Assembly (NCBI GenBank): GCA_021200955.1
Contig: JAJQFU010000056.1
Span: 1 to 62,204, forward strand
DNA from: Clostridiales bacterium
GTDB lineage: Bacteria; Bacillota; Clostridia; Lachnospirales; CAG-274
DNA: 62,204 bases
Direction: 5' to 3'
A program made the translations under genes and the position numbers. Below the pieces are notes generated by a model. The model was not told the DNA's origin. It saw only the letters and a list, made by a program, of their open reading frames with translations, and made no database searches. Position 1 is the stretch's first letter. Each line of letters opens with the position of its first letter. Positions 60,890 to 62,204 of the stretch are shown here, piece by piece.

Positions 60890-60936
60890 AGCCTCCCCTT
60901 GAGGGGAGGTGCCTGCCGAAGGCAGGCGGAGAGGTG
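60890..60936 (+). repeat. Interspersed three-hairpin repeat, copy 2
   Basis: AGCCTCCCCTTGAGGGGAGG, then CCTGCC-GAA-GGCAGG, then CGGAGAGGTG. Same outline as 42278-42344, with the middle stem rebuilt from different bases. It lies between addB and the opposing phosphorylase, reaching almost to the phosphorylase stop. Confidence 0.8.
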
Positions 60937-60942
60937 ACAACT

Positions 60943-62204
60943 TCACTCCACCTCACCTACAATAAGCGGCTTCTTTCCAACAGGTGTATTCCCAACAGTC
61001 AGTGCATTTTTTATAATGTCTGCGGCGGCGATACACCTGTTCTTTTCTGCGGCAAAAACTACGGCTATGGTTTCCCCTTTTTCAACTCTGTCCCCTAAAC
61101 GCGTTTTCATTATAATTCCGGCGTTATAGTCTATTTTGTCGGTTTTCAAAAGTCTGCCTGCTCCCAAAGCCACAGAGGCTTTCCCTATTTTATAGGTGTC
61201 TATTTCAGAAACAAAGCCGCTGTTTTCAGTCTTAACCTCAAGGCTTTCCGCCGCAGCTCCCATAAGACTGTAATTGTTAAGAACCTCGGGGTTTCCGCCC
61301 TGAAGGCTTATAAGCTCTTCGAATTTTTCAAGGCCTTTTCCGTTTTCTATGTTTTTGTTAAGCTTCTCAAGCCCTTCATCAAAAGTTTCGGCAATGCCGC
61401 CCAAAACAAGCATTTTGCTGCCCAAAGCAAGAGCCACGGTTTTAAGGTCGTTGTCAACATTTCCCTTTAAAATTTCAGCCGCTTCAATAACCTCTAATGA
61501 GTTGCCTATGAAATTACCCAAGGGCTGATTCATATCCGTTATAAAGGCGGCTGTTTTCTTCCCTGCCCTTTTACCTGCCGCAAGCATAGTTTTCGCCAGC
61601 TTTTCGGCGTCCTCCGGGGTTTTCATAAATGCGCCGCTGCCCCACTTTACGTCAAGAACAATTGCGTCTGCCCCTGCTGCAAGCTTTTTGCTCATTATGC
61701 TGGCGGCAATAAGGGGAATGCTTTCAACGGTTCCTGTTACGTCTCTGAGAGCATAAAGCACCTTGTCCGCCGGAGCTAAGTCCTCAGTCTGTCCCATTAT
61801 AACTATGCCGCTTCGGTTCACCTGTTTAAATGCCTGTTCCGCCGTAAGCTCAACCCTCATTCCGGGGATAGCTTCGAGCTTATCCAGTGTTCCGCCGGTA
61901 TGCCCTAAACCCCTTCCGCACATTTTTATTACGGGAAGCCCAAGAGACGCCGCTAAGGGAGCAAGTATTAATGTTGTTGTGTCCGCAACTCCCCCTGTGC
62001 TGTGCTTGTCAACCTTTATGCCCTTAATCGGACTTAAGTCTAAAATTTTTCCCGAATGAGCCATTTCATAGGTCAAAACAGCCGTTTCTTCGTCGTCAAG
62101 TCCCTTTATGCAAATTGCCATAAGAAGGGCTGAAATTTGATAATCGGGAATTATCCCCTCTGAAGCCCCTTTTACGAAAAAGGCAATTTCGCTCTCGGTT
62201 AACT
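60943..62204 (-). CDS. pdp: Pyrimidine-nucleoside phosphorylase, N-terminus outside the window
   Basis: About 419 residues visible; the frame is still open at 62204 (upstream residues read LTESEIAFFVKGASEGIIP before the Met at 62121), so the true start lies beyond the window edge and the Met is internal. Signature SGKILDLSPIKGIKVDKHS, then GVADTTTLILAP and CGRGLGHTGGTLDKLE, the thymidine/pyrimidine phosphorylase family motif. It phosphorolyses uridine/thymidine to base and (deoxy)ribose-1-phosphate. Firmicutes enzymes usually accept both pyrimidines, hence pdp rather than deoA. Its stop is 7 bp from the repeat. Confidence 0.92.
   Translation of the reverse strand, partial: LTESEIAFFVKGASEGIIPDYQISALLMAICIKGLDDEETAVLTYEMAHSGKILDLSPIKGIKVDKHSTGGVADTTTLILAPLAASLGLPVIKMCGRGLGHTGGTLDKLEAIPGMRVELTAEQAFKQVNRSGIVIMGQTEDLAPADKVLYALRDVTGTVESIPLIAASIMSKKLAAGADAIVLDVKWGSGAFMKTPEDAEKLAKTMLAAGKRAGKKTAAFITDMNQPLGNFIGNSLEVIEAAEILKGNVDNDLKTVALALGSKMLVLGGIAETFDEGLEKLNKNIENGKGLEKFEELISLQGGNPEVLNNYSLMGAAAESLEVKTENSGFVSEIDTYKIGKASVALGAGRLLKTDKIDYNAGIIMKTRLGDRVEKGETIAVVFAAEKNRCIAAADIIKNALTVGNTPVGKKPLIVGEVE

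Noticed and set aside
60943-62121. Taking the Met at 62121 as the phosphorylase start
   Set aside because: The frame continues to the window edge with family-like residues (LTESEIAFFVKG), so the Met is internal.
1-62204. CRISPR arrays, rRNA and tRNA genes, prophage genes
   Set aside because: No regularly spaced repeats, no CCA-ended cloverleaf patterns noticed in gaps and no phage genes seen; a tRNA scan was not possible here.

Overview
The window looks like the chromosome of a spore-forming anaerobe of the class Clostridia (Lachnospirales/Eubacteriales-like). This rests on low-to-moderate GC by eye, strong AAGGAGG-type ribosome binding sites, sigma-A promoters with 17 bp spacers, separate GltX and GlnRS, Rex, a clostridial Rho with a low-complexity insert, AddB, copper-amine-oxidase-like stalk-domain proteins, and a SpoIIQ-like gene behind a sigma-F/sigma-G type promoter. 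Almost everything is core chromosome. I see no rRNA or tRNA gene, no prophage, no complete insertion sequence and no CRISPR array.

Layout. 1-4.6 kb (minus): folD, a Cache/PAS/degenerate-GGDEF membrane protein, folC and a truncated HD-domain gene, read from one promoter. 4.6-10.2 kb (plus): pepT, a small Cys protein, a secreted stalk-domain protein, a membrane protein, gltX and an orphan hicB. 10.3-20.5 kb (minus): two FAD flavoproteins, an LCP wall protein, a PspC protein, a 360 bp palindrome cluster, then radC-topA-dprA-comM (DNA processing). 20.5-21.1 kb: an unannotated type I toxin-antitoxin-like locus. 21.3-23.4 kb: membrane protein, VTC domain, DUF4956. 23.6-28.5 kb (minus): ilvE, an orphan DNA methyltransferase and a zinc-type ABC importer (znuABC). 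28.6-30.6 kb (plus): a small CxxC protein and glnS. 30.7-34 kb (minus): two tandem paralogous secreted acidic proteins behind rex. 34-41 kb: ABC-F ATPase, NlpC/P60 protein, LMW-PTPase, spoIIQ-like, rho, LysM protein. 41.5-45.8 kb (plus): aquaporin and an iron uptake operon feoA-feoA-feoB plus a small Cys-rich partner. 45.9-52.3 kb (minus): Rpn-type nuclease, fba, xylB, a frameshifted membrane protein, a DUF815 ATPase, ychF. 52.4-60.9 kb: small membrane protein, NUDIX hydrolase, prmA-rsmE-cysteine desulfurase-thiI-addB. 60.9 kb to the end (minus): pyrimidine-nucleoside phosphorylase, truncated.

The most interesting material lies between genes. (1) 20.75-21.05 kb has a 23-residue hydrophobic peptide gene with its own promoter and terminator, and a convergent promoter-terminator unit producing a perfectly complementary RNA of about 105 nt over its 3' end. 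(2) Four interspersed elements bounded by CTATAAAAG/CTTTTATAG stems lie in the leaders of folD, ilvE, ychF and the NUDIX gene, all in the same orientation relative to the downstream gene. The two full copies show compensatory stem changes, which suggests a structured leader RNA or a MITE family. (3) The sporulation promoter of the spoIIQ-like gene is nested inside the Rho-gene terminator hairpin, whose 3' arm carries the spoIIQ ribosome binding site. All statements come from reading the sequence; no database search was run.
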